Shown here piece after piece: positions 23,601 to 35,322 of a stretch of 64,000 bases of DNA. Origin of the DNA: Geosiphon pyriformis (lineage: Eukaryota; Glomeromycota; Glomeromycetes; Archaeosporales; Geosiphonaceae); assembly GCA_016748015.1 (NCBI GenBank), contig JAAOMT010000283.1, positions 201,322 through 265,321 on the forward strand, in the 5' to 3' direction. Under the pieces are notes generated by a model that was given only the letters and a program-made list of their open reading frames with translations, was not told the DNA's origin and did no database searches. The translations under genes were made by a program, and so were the position numbers. Positions within the stretch are counted from its first letter, which is position 1. Each line of letters begins with the position of its first letter.

Positions 23601-24520
23601 TAATTATATAACTTTTAAGTTTATTAATAAAAAAAACTTTTAATATTTGTTTTTATTACAAAAAAGTTTTGTATAAAAGATTATTAACTATTTTTAAGAT
23701 TTGGTTTAATAAAATATTAATATTTAAAAAAAATTAAAAAAAATTTTTAGTTAACTTTAAATTATTATAAATATTATATTTAATTACTTAACTTTAAGTT
23801 AAAACCCAAGTACAAAAAAAGTTTAATTGTGTTAAATAATTTTATAATTGTTAATATTATAAAAATATTTAATTATTACTTTATAAAAAATTGTTTAAAC
23901 TAAATTTAATATAAATTAGTTGATTTGTTTTAAATTTACTAAGCATAATTAATTAGTTTTTAATAATTTTGTTGTTATAAATATTGTTAAACATGTTTTT
24001 AAAGTTTTTGTAAAGCTATTTATATAGTATAAATTAAATTAAATTAATTAATTAATTATATATAAAAAGTATATAAATTATATCTAATTTGTAATTATTT
24101 ATTTAACTATATATGCTTAAATAATAATTAAATTATATTTATAAATACATAATAAAAATTATAATTATAATTATAATAATTATACCAAAAAATTTAACAT
24201 AAAATAAAATATTTTTACTAGTTATATAAAACTGTAATTGAAATTATATTATAAATTTATTATTGAAAACAATTTTTAAAATTAAGATTTGGTTATTATT
24301 TTATAATTACAAAATATTTTTGGGTATAATATTGACTTTATATATTATTAAAAAACCATTATTTTTTTTGCTAAAAATGGAATTCGACCATAAACTAATT
24401 TTGTATGTCATTATTATAAGTACATTTTTTAAATAATGATAATTATTATTATTTATTTAAATCTGAAAATCTAAAATATATATTTTTTATTTTTATTATT
24501 TTATTAAAACAATAAATTAA
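17650..24520. other. AT desert, no gene seen
   Basis: Nearly 7 kb of about 10-13 % GC by eye. Stop codons are dense in all frames; the longest frame (19625-19816) is Lys/Asn/Ile/Tyr-rich and looks like chance. I see no exon, tRNA or rRNA. At least part is eroded transposon DNA, since 20700-21290 aligns to the E2 LTR with mostly C-to-T and G-to-A differences. Confidence 0.75.
20700..21290 (-). repeat. Heavily eroded copy of the E2-type LTR
   Basis: Two stretches align to the LTR at 9148-10114 without gaps. 21143-21177 matches 9948-9982: over 35 bases all but one of the differences are G-to-A or C-to-T in the desert copy. 20739-20773 matches the LTR from GGCCAATTCC with the same bias. Between and after them the order of landmarks is kept (repeated TTTTAGTAAAT motifs for TTTCAGCGAAC, then TTATTAATTAAAT, then AATTTTATGCTAA). 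The outer limits are approximate. Confidence 0.8.
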
Positions 24521-24589
24521 TAATAAATTTGATAAAAAAAATAATAACCTTTATTATAATGTATTTTTCTTATTTTTTGTACAAAATCT

Positions 24590-25345
24590 TAAAAGTGTTC
24601 TGCCACATGGCCCACAGGAGTACGAGCATAAAGACTGAGGGTTTACGAACTTACATGATGAAGGTGCTACACAGGGCTCTCCCATTAGCTGTTCGAAAAA
24701 AGACGTACGACAAGTCCTACTCGAGTGTGAAGTGTCTAAAATGTGGATTAGTTGAAGATTCTGATCATTCGTTCCTATAGTCTGATGCTGACGCTAGAGC
24801 TGAGGTGGGGAGTGAAACTTGGGTTGTTTGAAGACCCGTGGTGGCAATGATTTAAGGAATATAATGCCTAGATACAAGGATAGGGACGTCGACATTGACT
24901 CTGATATTTATATGACACTGGCCAAGAACGGTAAATTGGCGAGATTGAAAATTGCGGGTTTCGTCATCGAGCATTGTGATAGGGTTTGGATTCCTAGGCA
25001 ACATGTGCTACATCTCTCAAACCCCTGAAACACAATTGGCCGAGCCTCACTCCACATCGAACAACTGCTACATCAAAACCCCAATCCAACACAAAAGCTG
25101 ATTTCGGCAGAACCGTATCATCACCCACGGTATCTTTTTTGAATCAGCCTCCGATGTTACAGTTTCGGTTTTGCGAAGTCTGGGCGGCTTTGCTTCAGGT
25201 ACGATTTTTAGGGTGGCTGGTTAATGTAGTCCGGGTAGCTAGTCACACGTAGACAACTCGTGAGCTGCTTCTCCTATGTAATATTTCTGTTGCGCATTCG
25301 TAGATAGTGATTGGATCACACTTAGTTGGCGCTTTTAAAAAAATA
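24590..25345 (+). mobile_element. 3' end of a divergent LINE
   Basis: A normal-GC island in the desert. LRTYMMKVLHRALPLAVRKKTYDKSYSS followed by VKCLKCG and DSDH (24610-24775) parallels the LINE C-terminus in copies 1 and 3, including the Cys-Cys-His finger. A later frame has IAGFVIEHCDRVWIPR, parallel to the family's FVRGFCLAFRDDVWLV. The 3' untranslated part shares GGTAGCTAGTCACACGTAG with the family's GGTGGCTGGTCACATGTAG-type box and ends in an A-rich tail near 25345. The 5' part is missing or eroded. It is too divergent to be a fourth copy of the same subfamily. Confidence 0.75.
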
Positions 25346-25527
25346 ATAATAAATTAATATAAAATATATAAATTGTATCAATTTTTATTAAAATACTTAA
25401 TGGTTTGCATTAAACAGTATTTTCAAAAATCTACTGCATTTTTTAAAAAATACATAAAACAGCAAAAATATAACGTCTACTTATAAGTATTTAAACAGCT
25501 TTATTTTAAGAGGAAGGTATGTTTAAA

Positions 25528-26175
25528 TTAGCTTCCGGGACCTTCACCCCCAGGAATAAGCTAAAATACAAATAATTTTGATTAAATCAACTTTTATAAG
25601 ATAAATTTTGAAATATTAGAAATTAAACCTACCATTGTGATATTATTACCATTCAACAAAATCTGCTCAAGTTTTGTTGTTTTGCGGCCTTCAGGTGTGT
25701 TTTCACTTTGCGACAGTAAATTTAAAAGGTGAATGCAAACTTTTCAATGATCCTAAGCAAAACATCTTCAATGAACCATTTATATTCTTGAAATGATTAC
25801 TTACAACTCAGTTACGTCTTCAAGAACCATATCTTTGAAAAATAAAACAGTAGCCAGGAAAAAAACTTTTATAATTGAAAAAAGGAATGCTTGGAGGGGA
25901 GAGGAAGTTTTTTATAGTTGGTATTGATAGCCCTAGAAAATTAAAAGGATACTAACATAATCGTCAAAACCACGCAGAGTTCCTGTGAATTCCTTTTCGC
26001 TCTTCATAATAACCCAAATCTTGGAACCGATGCACTTATCGATCAGCTCTTAAATCATCAATTAAAAAAAGCAATTAAAGGGAAAAGCAAGGAATCATAG
26101 TGAGAAAAGAAAGGTGGTTTGAAGTGAAAGACGGAAAATGCACAGACCAAGTGGAAGGAGTTGGTTTGTGGTCAT
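25528..26175 (-). CDS. LSM5: LSM5, U6 snRNA-associated Sm-like protein
   Basis: A complete 85-residue Sm-like protein in five exons: 26148-26175, 25953-26048, 25805-25832, 25633-25705 and 25528-25560. Introns are 99, 120, 99 and 72 bp, all GT-AG. Joined exons are in frame and give 258 coding bases. The Sm fold is plain: [39 protein letters not shown] (Sm1), and [17 protein letters not shown] (Sm2). In the family, LSM5 is part of the Lsm2-8 ring on U6 snRNA (splicing) and the Lsm1-7 ring (mRNA decay). The start is the first ATG (26173-26175), which gives the usual short N-terminus. It is isolated between repeats and reads as intact. Confidence 0.96.
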
Positions 26176-26299
26176 AGTTGAGGAATTATTAGTCAAAATC
26201 ATGAAGTAAAGTGAAGATAGGATGTTAATGAGACCAAATTTTATCCAAAATATAGTATGATGTGTTGAATTGTATATGAAAAGGATTTTTTGAAATGGA

Positions 26300-26950
26300 A
26301 AAATAAAAATAAGAGTTGCAGAAAAAGAAAATAAAATTGTTATTAGCTTTTTATATTACTATACTATAGAACACTGAGAAAAACTTGTAAATTAATTATA
26401 AAAACTAATTAGTAAATAAGATTTTGTATAAATTATGATGAATTTTTCAATTTAAAAATTTCTTATTAAATTATAAAAAATTAAGTTTATAAATTAAATA
26501 ATAAGATTATTTCTTAATTTATATATGTATTTACATACTTTAAATTAATATTTATTATAATATCTATTTTTATAGCAAAATTTTAAGCTTTATTTAAGTT
26601 TAATTTAAATATAAATATTAATTAAACAATTTTTTAGAATTTTAAAGAAATAATTTTTTTTAAAACTATCTATTTAATAAAATAACTTTATAATAACTTT
26701 TAATTTATTTTAAAAATCTTTGCCAATAATTATTAAAAAATTAATATTTAATATAAAAAATTATATATATATATTTTTTTTTGATTAAAACCAAAATAAA
26801 AGAACTTAAATTTTTAAATATAAAAAAAAAACATGAAAATTTTATTATTACTTAAAATATTAAAATCAAACTGTTTTACAAATTTTTTTAAAATAAAAAC
26901 TGAATATATGTTTTTTAAAAAGTTATGTTATTTATTATTTTAAAAATTTT
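26300..26950. other. AT-rich intergenic DNA upstream of LSM5
   Basis: No gene, exon or structured repeat seen. It probably includes the LSM5 promoter, but no clear element stands out. Confidence 0.6.
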
Positions 26951-26962
26951 TACATTTTTATT
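26951..26962. repeat. Target-site duplication of LINE copy 1, left
   Basis: TACATTTTTATT, identical to 33743-33754, adjoining the A-tail side of the element. Confidence 0.85.
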
Positions 26963-27101
26963 TTATTTTATTTTTTTTTTTATGTTTAACGAATAAGATC
27001 CAAATGCGACCTAGGATTATACATCATATAAATAATCTAAACTAGGAGCAAATCATGCTTTTTCTATATATGACCAGCCATTCGGACCAATCAGAACAAC
27101 A

Positions 27102-30100
27102 CTATGCACCTATTCTAACAGAGACAAAATCTCCTATACCTGAGAAAAACAAGCAAGGTTTATAAAAACCAAAACCAATACCAAATGCTTTAACAACATC
27201 CAACAATCTGGTTACACTAGCCGAAAGCACCATAAGTAAACCAGAAACCAGGACAGAAATGAAACCATCACGAGGAATAAGATTATTCCTTTCCATAAAA
27301 GCTCAGTGTTTGGCACAGACCAGCCAAAACTTATCGCAAAATATGGAGCAAAACTTGTGCACAAAACACACAATATTCGAAGCTGCAACCTTAGCATCCT
27401 TAAAGACCAAAAGAGATTCATGATACCAATTGTTGAAAACAAAACCCTTACACAAAGTAGTACTAAAAGTATTATCAGAAGAACAAGAGAACAACAACTG
27501 CGAGACACATGAAGTAGAGCAAGAAAGACCAGACCACATTTCTCAAAGAGACACATGAGCATCCAACAACTGAGCATGGCCAGCAGCATCAAAAGGACAA
27601 ACGAAAACATGGTTTAAGAATTCCACATCACCACAGAACAAACACACCACACTGGAGTAGCACCTATTATACAAACACTTATGCACAGCGACAGGAAGCC
27701 AATGATGAAAAGATTTCATAAAGTATGTTTGAAGGCCAGAAGTACATGCACTGGTAAAACCAGCAGCCAAGTGAGAATTAGGATGCCAAACCAAAGAAGA
27801 CTTAGACCAGTTAACACCATTGTGCAAACTGGTTGCCAAGATTCAGAAACCAGAACCAACCTCTCAATGCACACAAAGAATAAACCAAAACACATTATGA
27901 ACAAAGTGCCTAGAATTTCCAGAAACCACACTGCCCCCAGTCTTCAAAAAACGTTTACTAACTGAATGGGACAAATGCCAAGTAGAGAGTGCTGCATCCT
28001 TAGCAAGCTCATCCACATGCTCATTGCCCAAAATACCCAAATGACTCTTAACTTTAATCTAATTCACAGTTAAATTTTTATAATGAACTACATTAGCAAT
28101 ATGGTGATGCTTTATCTAACAATGATTCCTAAAGTCTGGATGAGCCAATAATGATTCTGACTTGTATGCATCCAAAGCAACTTGGCTATCTGAAAACAAA
28201 TCAACTGCATGAGAAGAAAGAACATACTTAAGAGCCAAAGCAATGACCTGCAATTCAGACATAGTAGAAGAGACCAAACCAGACACCCCTACACCCAAAC
28301 CAGAATTAATGTCCTCAAAAAAGACTGCAGCCCCAGTTTTTATGGCAACAGTTCCCAAACCACTCAGAGACGTATCTGTATACACAGAAAGGTGGGCAGT
28401 GTCAGTAGCCAACAGATCATTACAGATAACACCAAAATTATGAGATTGATGAACATCAGACAGAGTGGAATTCCTCACAAGAGAGGAGCACGCAAGAAAA
28501 AAAGCAACACCACCAAGAAAACATACAGAAAGATCAAATCAGAAAGGAATCAGGCCATGGAGGTCCAACCTCTTCCAATGCTTGAATGTCCACCAACTGA
28601 AAAAAACACCATTTCGATTATGTAATTGTTCTACAAAAGTGATACCATATCGCTTGAGTGAAGAGACACATTTTAGAAAATTGATTTCACCAAGAACAAG
28701 AGACATAAGAGTACCACTCTGATGACAGAAAGCACAGGCCAGAGACCCACCCAGAGATAGATCACATCTGGAGAAAATATGAACCACATCTGCTAAGAAA
28801 TTATTTGAAAAACTAACACTAACATAAGCTAGAAACAGCAAGGGGTGATGAGAATGCCAGCTGAGAACCTGGAGATCATAAGACCTGTGAGAAAATAAGC
28901 AGCCCAAAACACCAACTGAATTTGCAAAAGCAATGATGGAGGCCAATTTGCTTTCTGCCTAAATCTGTTCAAAAGTCTTCAAATTATACAAAGAAGAATG
29001 ATGAAGTGCATCATTGGGGAAATCAAGTGGCAGCCCAGACTTAGACTTCAAGCTTTTGCAAATCAGAGCATCTCATTTATTACACACACTAATAGGAACA
29101 AAACTGAACTGAGTCCTGTAACTGATGATAGGGAACAGAACAGCAGAAACCAAATAACTAAATTGTTTATCCGAGATGGCTTTTTTCAGAACAAAATTGA
29201 CAAAAAATTGGATGTCTAAGTGAGTCTTGGCCAAGCTGGACACCAAAAAACCATTAGAAGACAAAAAAATACCAAGATAATGATGAGGTTTACCCTTTTT
29301 GGCTATAGAAATAGACGAGCCACTAACAGTTAGGTAAGGGGTTTCAACCTGGCAGTTGATGGGAATAGCCATGGTTTTGTTATTGTTAATCGAAATGTTA
29401 TTAATCTTAAAGAACTCACTAGCAACGTCTAAAATGTGTTGCGTAGTGGCCTGGCTGCTACCAACCCAGATGGTATTATCAACAAAAGCACCAGCCACAA
29501 AAAATGATGTCAATCCAGCCTGAGATTCCATATGGCCAGTATTGGAAACGAAATGCGAATTCAATCTGTAACCACATATCTCCCCTTGCCTCTTGACCTC
29601 ACACATAAGCGAATCATAAAATATGTGCCAGAGAAGTGGTAAGAAAACTTCACCTTGATCCAAACTATCATGAATTACATACCCACTAGTTAAGCCAAAA
29701 TCTGTTATTATCCTGTTCCTGCGATTATTGTGAATGCTACCAAAAAATCTAATAAACCTGTTACACATTTTAATCCTGATCAAACTCCTCTCAAGATGTT
29801 CCTAATCAACCAAATCATATGCTTTGCACATGTTCTGTAAAACCAGCCACAGCTCTCTGTTTTTCTCTAAGACATCCTCGACCACAGAACCAATAGCAAA
29901 AATGGGTGACTGTGTAGTCATACCCTTTAAAACAGAAAAATTGTCCCTTTGTAAAATGTCAAACTCACTGCAAGTCAAAAATATTCTGTCTGATAAGATT
30001 TTGAAAAGGATTTTGCAGGCTGTTTTGATTAAAGCAATAGGGTGGGTGTTCATGAGAACACCTTTCTATTTATAAGGTTTAGAAATCATCGAAATCCAGG

Positions 30101-31800
30101 CTTCTTTCCAAGGTTCAGACACCAATTCACAAACCAGACAGAGATTCAAAAGCACCAAAAGCATATTCAGAACCACTTTATCACAATGCTTCCACAATTC
30201 ATTAGAGATGCCAGAAAAACCAGCTGCTTTTCCATCGGACAAGCTCAAAATGACACTAAACATCTCATTAAAACTAATCGAGTTCATGACACCAGAGAAA
30301 GCACCATCAAAAACATAGTCCAAAGGCCGAAATTGGCATTTCCAATTATCAGAGAAGTTTGAAACCACCAACTGTCTCTTAGTTCATCCCTCCATAATTC
30401 CGTCTACTTTAGATTTAACCAGTTCAGGTTCCAAAACCAACTCATCATTCACTACCAAATAATCTAACACTATCTTGTGAAATGGACACTCCAAAACACT
30501 TCTGATAGTATGACTCTTATCCAACTCAAAACTTTCCATCCTACTCTCAATGGCTTGTCTTATACAAGATTCCTCAGCACGCTTAGATTCTAGCATCTTG
30601 GAAGAGCAGTAAGACTTCTTTGCCTTAGCCAGCTCAGAGCGAATACCATCAAAACCAGACCTCAAAAGGAAAAAAAACTTCACTGATGAAGTGCCAACAG
30701 AGTTAAGCCTGTCCCATGTATCCAACAACAGAGCAAAATCACCCCCAGAAATCAAACAAAAAGCCTTTACCAGCTTAGAAACCAGCAACTCCAGCTTATG
30801 AAACCTAAAAAACACCTTATTGAAAACACTATCAAAACCTTTGAACCACTTTTTCTTGAAAGTTCTATCTGCTGAAAAAATCATAATTTTGCAAATAATG
30901 TCTCACATTGCATCCAAATCTGAAAATTCTCCAGCCACAACAAACGCATCCAAGAACATAAAGGCATTGGCAGCTGTACCATCCTTAAACTCAGCCCACT
31001 TCAACTCATTCGCATTCTTGACATCAAACTTCTAGCAATCTTTGTTGGCCTGCTTACATATCAAAGAAAGTCTTGTGTCCAACAAACCACCCAGACCCAC
31101 AAAAACAAAAACAGCCTTATAATTAGTGTCAAAAAAATCATCAACATTTAACATGCCATGATTCATGATCACATTAACCAAGTTAAAAGAAAGAAACACA
31201 TAATCAATAGTCTTAGCAATATCACGAGAATTGCACCAAGTTGGTAACTTAGCAAGAGAACTCCCATTCAAAGAGTTGACCAAACTCAAATCAAAGCACT
31301 TCTTGAAACTGGCGCACTTGTGAGATCCATCTTTATTGAAGTCACTACCAAGAATAATGAAGGAGGATTTATTTACAGTTTTAGTAATAAGAGATTTGAT
31401 TTCATTAGCCTGAGAAAAACGAACTGTCAAAGAAGCACCAGCATACAGCCCCAAAATGGAAACAGAGAGTTTGTTCCTGAAAAGCAATTTTATTAACAGG
31501 AGCCAACCGGACACTTCTAGAATCTTACATACATGTTTTGCCAGAGATAAATCCATAATAATTGCAACACCAAATCTCATGTGACCAGAATCCAGACCTG
31601 AAATAAAAACATGAACACCAGTAAACCTATCCACAATCCAGAAGTGGATCTTTTCTTTCAATTTTGTTTCAGTAACAACAGAAATCAGATTGTTCATATC
31701 ATTATGCCAATGTACAATGTCTGCCTGTTTCACACAATTGTTCATTTCTCTAATATTACACATAGCAATCTTCTAAGTAAATTCACTCATTGGGAAGGAA
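27102..31800 (-). pseudogene. LINE copy 1 ORF2: endonuclease, reverse transcriptase, RNase H
   Basis: Read from 31800 leftwards. The apurinic-type endonuclease shows ILGSDFNKDGSHK and IDYVFLSF. RT shows PIALIKTACKI, MTTQSPIFAIGSVVEDVLEK, the AYDLVD motif, GLDQGEVF-like SLDQGEVF and the catalytic box AGAFVDNTIWVGSS (Asp to Asn). RNase H shows HLSVYTDTSLSGLGTV, MSELQVIALAL and LFSDSQVALD; the first Asp is kept but the next Gly is Thr. The Cys-His finger is CLFCGDVEFLNHVFVC at about 27600-27650. Stops at or near 31745, 31032, 30905, 30385, 30065, 29802, 29073, 28551, 28119 and 28060 stand on Trp codons of the relatives; one at 28960 stands on Gln. Confidence 0.93.
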
Positions 31801-33640
31801 GTTGTGGAAGTGTATCAGCAACCAGAGCCAAACCATCAAAGTAAGCAGACAAACTCAGCACCGAAGCAGCAAGGCCTTCCAACATATTTTCCAACTTGAC
31901 AACATGGGGGAACACAGAAGAGTCCTTCGCAATATAAGTAGCAGCAGCAGTCTCATCACAAGTAGACTCATCTGAACCCACTCCCATCACTATATCTTTC
32001 CCTTGATTCTGTAATGGAAGGAGTCACTAGCAGCTGACATCCAAAGCTAGACTGGGAAACTGCCAGCATGAGTGACTCCAACCTCTTAGCCAACTCACCA
32101 ATTTGTCCCACAAGGCTAATGAGACCACTCTCAATATTCACCAAATGCTTTTCCAAATCATCCACAACAGAAGGAAGAGGTTTACTAACATTGTCAGAAC
32201 CAAGAAGCAAACCAGCACCATGAGAACTGCACACTGAAGGAGCACCAACAACTGATGCCCAAGTCTTATCACTGAAGGCCAATAAACAAGAAATGGGCGC
32301 AGACTTTCAAGCATAGATATTTGCCAATTTGACCTGATTCTGAGCAGAAAAAAGTGCTTTTCTGCTCCTCAGAGTTGAACCAATCTTAACTGAAACACAA
32401 TTGAAAGATGTATGACCAGGAAGACCACAGACCGAGCACAGTGCCAAAAAGAGGTAAGACCAGCGAAAGCCAATCCCTTTTATAACTGGGGTTGCAGCCA
32501 TCACACTAACCAGATCAGATTCAGACCCAAAGCAAACAATAGCACAGTGAGCATGGGCATAGCTAACAGGATTACAATCAATAACATATGTTTCCCCACC
32601 AACCAAACCAACAAAATCCCAAAGATCATAAGCATTTATCCTAACAGGAAAAGTGTATAACAGCACTCTGAATTCATTCCTAGAATCTCATGTCTGTTTG
32701 TCAACATCGGTCCTGGTTACACGTACTGCATCCTTTCCAATGAGGATAGATCATTTGGATGCCAAGAAATCAGCCTAATTCTGATCTTTTAATTCAACAA
32801 TTGCTTTTTGCCACAGACCCACCAGTTGCATCTTAATCGACTTAATCAATCCAAACTTGGACACAGCAGTGCGCACAGCCTCCATGGAAGTTCCCACAAG
32901 AATTTTTTTCATCACAATTGCCCGATTCGTATGGTTATTTACAGGGTGCTTAAGATTGGTGTTTACCACAACACCACGATCATTTGCCAACTTCCCAGCA
33001 GTCATCATTGTTTTTTCTGAAGTAAAAGTGGCATGAATAATTCCACCAAATTTTGAGGAAGTAGAAGCCCCCCAAAATCATTCACACTTGAAAAGATTTT
33101 CCTAATAAAACTCAATTTTTCCTGAGAGAACTTCTCAGCAATGGCCACAAGATCAATATCTAAAGCAAAGAATTTGTGAACAGGCACTTGAACAGTCAGT
33201 TTGATAGATAGAGAGGGTGAAAAAAGAAAGGAATCATCTAACACATTATCATTTATATTGACAGTACCATAATCAATCACACTCAGAGGCTTCCCTAACA
33301 TCTTTTTGGTTTTTATATGCAAACCTTTTGGTGTTTGATTAGGATCTTCTTCTGTGAAAGCACCACTCTCACCATAGTCAACACTGGTTTCTTTAACCAA
33401 ACACTCCTCCTTCATGTCAATACTCTCAGATTTAGTAGTGTTACCTGTCTCAGAACCCCATGAACGAGCACTAAAAGCTTCAGCAGCAATCTCTTTATTA
33501 TCAATACTCTCTGCCAATACACCTTCCTTCCTTTTTTTCCTCAATGCAACCACCTTGAAACCATTCTCAAAACCAGAAACTTTAATAGTCTTCTTTATAA
33601 CAGCAATAACAGGACCAATAGTGGCCTCGTAATCAAAGAA
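31787..33640 (-). pseudogene. LINE copy 1 ORF1: RRM-like and CCHC protein
   Basis: RNA-binding partner protein of the LINE, read from about 33640. An acidic/Ser-rich N-terminus is followed by VPVHKFFALDIDLVAIAEK, an RRM-like unit (VMKKILVGTSMEAVRTAV ... LWQKAIVELK), a second fold of the same kind (LYTFPVRINAYDLWDFV ... HCAIVCFGSESDL) and an intact zinc knuckle CSVCGLPGHTSFNC at about 32390-32430. A helical, possibly coiled-coil region (VNIESGLISLVGQIGELAKR) comes before the end. It stops at TGA within CAATGA, whose ATG starts ORF2. Several stops break the frame. Confidence 0.85.
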
Positions 33641-33742
33641 CAGTTTTGATTTATTATACTGAATGGTAAAAAACTTCTTTCAAAAAAACTCTTGACTCTT
33701 TTTTGGAAATTTTGGACAAAGGAGAGAAAGAAGTTTTTTTTA

Positions 33743-33754
33743 TACATTTTTATT
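33743..33754. repeat. Target-site duplication of LINE copy 1, right
   Basis: TACATTTTTATT, identical to 26951-26962, adjoining the 5' end of the element. Confidence 0.85.
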
Positions 33755-35322
33755 AATAATAAAACTAATTTCTTTTATATAAATATTTTTTATGTTTTTA
33801 ATATTTAACTTTTTATAATATTACTATTAAAACTGTTAATTTTATTATTTTAAAACACAGATTTAAAATTTTTATCAATCTTTATTATTTTTATATTTAA
33901 AAATTAACCAAAAAATTTACAATCAATATTTTAACCACCAAATTTTTTATTTGTTTTATTAAAAATATATATAAAAATATTTTTTTTGGTATTTAAGCAA
34001 GTTTTTATATTATTATATTTTAATTTTACCAAAAATGTACTAAAAAAAATAGTTTATAAAAAAAACAGAAAAAAAAAACAGAAAAAAAAATATTTTTTAG
34101 TTTTATATAATTAATTATAATAATAATAATTTATTTTTTTTTGCTAATTTTTATTTAAATAATAATTTTAAATTGACTTAATTAATTTTATATGTTTAAT
34201 TATTGTTTTTTGTTATAATTTAAATTAATTGTATTTTAATTCTATTAAAAATTATTGTAATAACCAAAAAAAAAGCAAAATTAAGGTGTTTTCTATATTA
34301 ATTTTTGTATTAAATTTTTATTTGTTTTAAGTTATATTATTTTAATATTTTTAATAAAATTTTATTTTATTTAATTATAAAATTATAAATTATTTTTGTT
34401 TTGTTTGTTTTATTACTTTTAAATTATTGGTTTTTGTAATATTATTAATATTTATCATATTTTTGTTTTTGATTATTACATTTTTGTAACTATTTTTAAG
34501 ATCAAATTTTATTTAACAAAGCAAATAATTTTTTTACTTTTTTTGGCCAGTTTAAAATTAATTATTTAGAATTTTAATAATTTTTAATTTATACTTAGAT
34601 AAAAATATTTATTATTATGTTCTAAATAATTATAGTTTAAATAATTGTAAAGTTATTTTTTAAAAAAAAACATTGCATTAAAATGTGTATTGATTTATTT
34701 AAATATTTTTAAGAAAAAACTTTACAAAAAAAAACTTAAAAAAATACAATATATATTCAGTTTCAATTTTTTTATAATTATAATATTAAGCCTTGATTTT
34801 AAATATTAAAAAATAATAAGTCGATTAAAATAAATGCTGAAAATACGAAATATGAATCAAGTTTTTTTTTGACAGCTAATAACTTCATAATATAAAAATA
34901 ATAATAAATAATAATAATAATAATATAACATTATATAATTATATTGATAATTGGTATTTTATAAGGTTTGATTAATAATATCTATATTTGATCTTTGAAT
35001 TTACAAATATTTCTTTGTTTTTTTGAATGAAGCATAAACATTAAAAAAAATATTTTTCATAATATGTAAACAGAAAAAAATTGGATGCTCGAAAAAATAT
35101 TTAAACAAATTCAGTTGTTCTACAAATTGTACGAATTTTTAAACGTCCATCCAGTAAGGTCAAGGCTAGTGTCACGTGAAAACGAACAAGTGCTACGAAT
35201 ATTTTTGCCTAAACTTATGACTCTTTATGTGAGTCATTAACCAGATCACAGGACAATATTTTTTCAAAAAGTCTTGAAAAGTTGATAGTAGTGATTTTAC
35301 TTTTGTTGAGGTGACTTCTATC
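33755..35322. other. AT-rich intergenic DNA upstream of the mitochondrial RNA polymerase gene
   Basis: Very AT-rich to about 35090 with no gene seen. AAT/AATA microsatellite runs lie near 34900-34925. From about 35100 the composition rises towards normal, which marks the promoter side of the next gene; a CACGTG box lies at 35173-35178. Confidence 0.6.
35173..35178. promoter_or_regulatory. CACGTG box 145 bp upstream of the RNA polymerase start
   Basis: A perfect CACGTG palindrome in an otherwise AT-rich promoter region. Such sites are bound by bHLH factors in fungi; use here is inferred from position alone. Confidence 0.3.

Larger units (their letters stand above)
26963..33742 (-). mobile_element. 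LINE copy 1 (full length, broken)
   Basis: A complete non-LTR element: 5' end ACTTCTTTCTCTC near 33735, ORF1, ORF2 (endonuclease, RT, RNase H, Cys-His finger), a conserved 3' untranslated box, and an A-rich tail that reads as the T-run before 26990. It is flanked by a perfect 12-bp direct repeat (TACATTTTTATT at 26951-26962 and 33743-33754), which is the target-site duplication and fixes the boundaries. ORF2 carries about ten Trp-to-stop changes and the RT box FVDN in place of FVDD. Confidence 0.95.

Noticed and set aside
17650-24520. Centromere or inserted mitochondrial DNA
   Set aside because: Length and AT content would allow a centromere, but an eroded LTR explains part of it and no mitochondrial gene is seen. 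It cannot be decided from sequence alone.
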